Source of the DNA: Asterochloris sp. CNOR1
Taxonomy: Eukaryota > Chlorophyta > Trebouxiophyceae > Trebouxiales > Trebouxiaceae
Direction: 5' to 3'
Assembly: GCA_963969365.1 (NCBI GenBank)
Contig: OZ017755.1
Span: 1,178,001-1,242,000 of the forward strand
DNA length: 64,000 nt
The position numbers were made by a program, and so were the translations under genes. This document shows, one piece after another, positions 61,740-64,000 of this stretch. Position 1 is the first letter of the stretch; each line of letters starts with the position of its first letter. The notes under the pieces are model-generated. The model was not told where the DNA came from. It saw nothing but the letters and a program-made list of their open reading frames with translations, and did not search any database.

Positions 61740-62708
61740 CTGTTCCTTGGCAGTCTGCACGACAGCTCCCTCCTAGGCATAGCTGCAGGTAACTGCACAT
61801 CTATTTTCGGAAGAGTTTGGCACATCGACAGCAGTCAGATCCACATGACTGCTGTATCTGCAGAGAGAGGCATGATCCTGGCACTTCTGCTGCAAGAAGC
61901 ACCACCAAAAGTGCACAGCAGGTCCCCGATCTTGGCGTGTGTGCTCGCCTGGCGGCTGACAGCAGAGCAACCAGCAGACTTCTGAACAGGAGCGCATGGG
62001 CGCTTTCGTCTGGAATGGCTGTGCTGCTGGCATGCAGCTCTGATGAAGGCAAGCCTGTGTTGTGTTGCTGTATATGCTGGCTCTGCATGGCTGACTCCTT
62101 GATATGGATCTCGCCAATTTTTTTGCAGGCCTCTCAATGACATTGCAGTGTTCAGCTGCAACTGCAGTCATCATGGGGCCCCTTGTGGTCACAGTGCTGC
62201 TGGTTGCTGAGGTTGGCAGCAGATGGGGAGAGCTGGCGGCATTCTTGGGGCTCATTCCTATCTCTCTTTCAGCCTTTTTGTGTCTGGAAACGGTAGCTGG
62301 CTTTGCAGCTGACATTTCAACAGGTCTGGAGAGTCCTGACACCCTTCGGATGTTGCGCCCACTGGTAAGATTTGGCTTCCTGAGAGTTTCAAACGCATGA
62401 GCCCCCACACTGCCCATACTTTGTGCAAAGCAGTACAGATGTGCAAAGCCTCCCTGCCCTGCTGCAGCTAACACTGATGGCCTTAGGTGCCTCTGTTGCA
62501 CAGGCTGCTGTTGCCACCTGCCTTCCGCCCAACAAGTTGCCCACTGCTGGCTGTGTTTCTGGAGAAAGCACTACAGAGAGTCGAGATCACCCTCAGTAAA
62601 GTCCAAACCATGCCTTTGCTCCCCAGAACTGAAACATGTGAGGACGTTGCAGACTGGACTGAGTTTAAGAGCGAGTATCAGAAAATTGACAATGGCAGCG
62701 TGATGTAA
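61740..62708 (+). CDS. Unrecognised multi-pass membrane protein
   Basis: The reliable exons are one ending at 62048, then 62129-62364 and 62487-62708 (TAA); they chain in phase. The donor after 62048 reads gcaagc, so this is a likely GC-AG intron. Hydrophobic segments include MAVLLACSS, TAVIMGPLVVTVLLVAEV and LAAFLGLIPISLSAFLCLE, followed by a soluble tail ending YQKIDNGSVM. Upstream hydrophobic stretches near 61745-61790 (GLFLGSLHDSSLLGIAAG) and 61868-61915 probably belong to the same gene, but the 5' joins are not resolved. No family was recognised. The gene is convergent with the phosphatase, 187 bp between stops. Confidence 0.5.
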
Positions 62709-62734
62709 ACAATTCAGATACGCTATGAAGTGAG

Positions 62735-62761
62735 CTCTCCCTCTCTCTCTGTCTCTGTCTG
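62735..62761. repeat. CT-rich simple repeat
   Basis: A ctctct/ctgtct tract lies just past the membrane-protein stop, in the convergent 3' region. Confidence 0.8.
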
Positions 62762-62895
62762 AAAGGCATACAGGTGCTATTTCTTGTATGAGCTCGAGTG
62801 TTTGTATGACGAAAAAGTTGCTGGAGTTGAGCTGATGCATGGCATGAGCCTGATGAAGGTTGTAGATGGCTCCATGTTTGCTGGGCACTAGCCTG

Positions 62896-63888
62896 TCAGC
62901 AGAGGTGGCTGACATCATATCCGCGCTCAGCAAACCATGAGGCCATACCATACTTGGCGGCAAGGCAGGGGCGCACATCTGGCACTTGACTCAGGCTCTC
63001 AAGCATGGGCAGTAGGACTGTCAGCAGCTGCCTGCAGCAGGCGAAAACATGTGTCAGCCACCACAGGACCAGCCTGTCTGTGATCAGCCAACCACATGGA
63101 GGTGCCACAGAAACCCCTGACAAAGACCCAGGAGCTTGCCTGTCATCAGCATCGCCAGCAAAGGGCTTGACAGGGATCCCATTGCATGGCTGCTGAAGGA
63201 AGCTGAATGGGTTGTTGTCAAGCAGCACGCATCTGCTCATGTCTCTACCAAGCTGAGCAAGGTCTTTGCAATGCTGTCGGCCGGCAGTGGTGACAGTGGC
63301 ATCTCTGCAGGATGGGAGGCCAGAGTGTCAGCATCTAATGGGGCATAAGCAACACTTGTGCTATCTGCAGTCAGCAAATAAGCTAAGCACCCAGTGCCCA
63401 TTACGCACTGCCGCAAACATCCTCTGCCAAAGCCTGAGCAATTCAGAAGTATGTGGGACCCACCTGTAGAGGCGGGCTGTAAATATCTCATTCTGAGGGT
63501 CGATCTCATCTAGCAGGGGCTGGGCGTAATCTGCAGGCCCACAGACAGGAAGTCTTACCCACTATCTGACCATTTCCTCGATTTGCATGCCCAGCCTAGC
63601 AGCAAAAGCAACAGCAGTAGCTAAAATTCCATGCGGCATGTATGTGTGGAGCAACTGGCACTCACCAGCGAGGGCAGCTGTGAAGACAATGAGCTCAGCA
63701 AATTGGCTGGCCCTGAGGAGAAATTCGTGCAGCCCAGGGCGCAGGAAGGCGACAACACCTGTGGTGTTGGCATTGCCCAGGCTGCAATGAAGGCGCAGTG
63801 CACTGCTGTCCTGGTGAGGGCGCAGGTGATGAGGGACGAGGGAGGCGCGATAGGACATGACGAGGGTTTCGTCAAGGTCCAGCACAAC
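62896..63888 (-). CDS. SCP/FCP-type DxDxT phosphatase, 5' end missing
   Basis: Four exons close in phase: 63888-63666, 63530-63464, 63304-63140 and 63031-62896 (TGA). A consensus acceptor precedes 63888, so one or more upstream exons lie in the last 110 bases or beyond the window. The catalytic motif is VVLDLDETLVMS (DxDxT class of the haloacid dehalogenase fold). Downstream are FLRPGLHEFL, ELIVFTAAL, KDLAQLGRDMSRC and LLDNNPFSFLQQ, all typical of CTD-small-phosphatase and Dullard-like enzymes. Such enzymes remove phosphate from Ser in RNA polymerase II tails or other nuclear-envelope targets; the substrate here is unknown. The donor after 63140 reads gcaagc with no usable GT nearby, so this is a well-supported GC-AG intron. 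Confidence 0.88.
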
Positions 63889-64000
63889 CTGCAGCGAAAC
63901 ACGCATTTGCTGAGTACTTAAGGGCCAGATAAGCTGTCTACAGAGACAGAACTACGGAGACAGAAAGGCACATGCAGAGCAGCAAACGCAGAGAGGCACA
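63889..64000. other. Intron or 5' region of the phosphatase gene
   Basis: The sequence upstream of the last visible acceptor contains stops in the needed frames and no convincing exon. It is read as intron running off the window. Confidence 0.5.

Noticed and set aside
61773-62501. 242-codon open frame on the - strand
   Set aside because: It is antisense to phase-consistent membrane-protein exons with proper splice sites. The product has no domain-like pattern.
1-64000. tRNA, rRNA, snoRNA or riboswitch genes
   Set aside because: No B-box-like TTCGA stems, conserved rRNA blocks or known aptamer cores were noticed by eye. A covariance-model search would be needed to exclude small RNAs.

Overview
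The window is nuclear DNA from a eukaryote, most likely a chlorophyte green alga. Genes are packed head-to-tail on both strands and cut into many short exons with GT-AG (some probably GC-AG) introns. Acceptors are very often ctgcag, exons are GC-rich with Ala/Gln/Arg-rich low-complexity stretches, and several proteins are of plant/algal type. No prokaryotic operons, rRNA, tRNA or CRISPR were seen. The species cannot be named from this sequence alone.

Layout from left to right: (1) + strand, 3' part of a CFAP69-like ciliary armadillo protein (1-4931). (2) - strand, NIFK-like nucleolar RRM protein (5309-6597). (3) + strand, mitochondrial ribosomal protein uL29m (6690-7715). (4) - strand, mitochondrial branched-chain 2-oxoacid dehydrogenase E2 (8056-12741). 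(5) A poorly coding stretch, 12742-14159. (6) - strand, a CaMKK/GRIK-like kinase fused to a C-terminal cyclic-nucleotide-binding domain (14160 to at least 23916). (7) - strand, an Sfi1-like Trp-repeat protein (about 24969-32947). (8) + strand, a glycolipid-transfer-protein-fold protein (33062/33152-34326). (9) - strand, CDP-diacylglycerol synthase (34432-40614). (10) - strand, a 19-kb gene or gene pair for an unrecognised coiled-coil protein (41083-60347). (11) + strand, a family-16 methyltransferase (60696-61598). (12) + strand, an unrecognised membrane protein (about 61740-62708). (13) - strand, an SCP/FCP-type DxDxT phosphatase lacking its 5' end (62896-63888).

Gene models for NIFK, uL29m, BCKDH-E2, GLTP, CDP-DAG synthase, the kinase core and the phosphatase were built by checking that reading phase is kept at each exon junction, and they close without conflict. 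CFAP69 and Sfi1-like genes point to an organism that builds cilia and centrin fibres at some stage. The other genes are housekeeping or signalling genes, and the neighbourhood does not form an obvious pathway.

The main discovery candidate is a recurrent architecture. Introns of at least five different genes contain decayed tandem copies of the end of a neighbouring exon, with its splice site, in one to about seven copies. Examples include a ghost of the kinase catalytic loop inside the intron just before the real catalytic-loop exon. This suggests that introns here grow, or are born, by local duplication of exon-intron borders. A second candidate is the kinase plus cyclic-nucleotide-domain fusion, whose nucleotide pocket is interrupted by a long Ser/Arg-rich insert.
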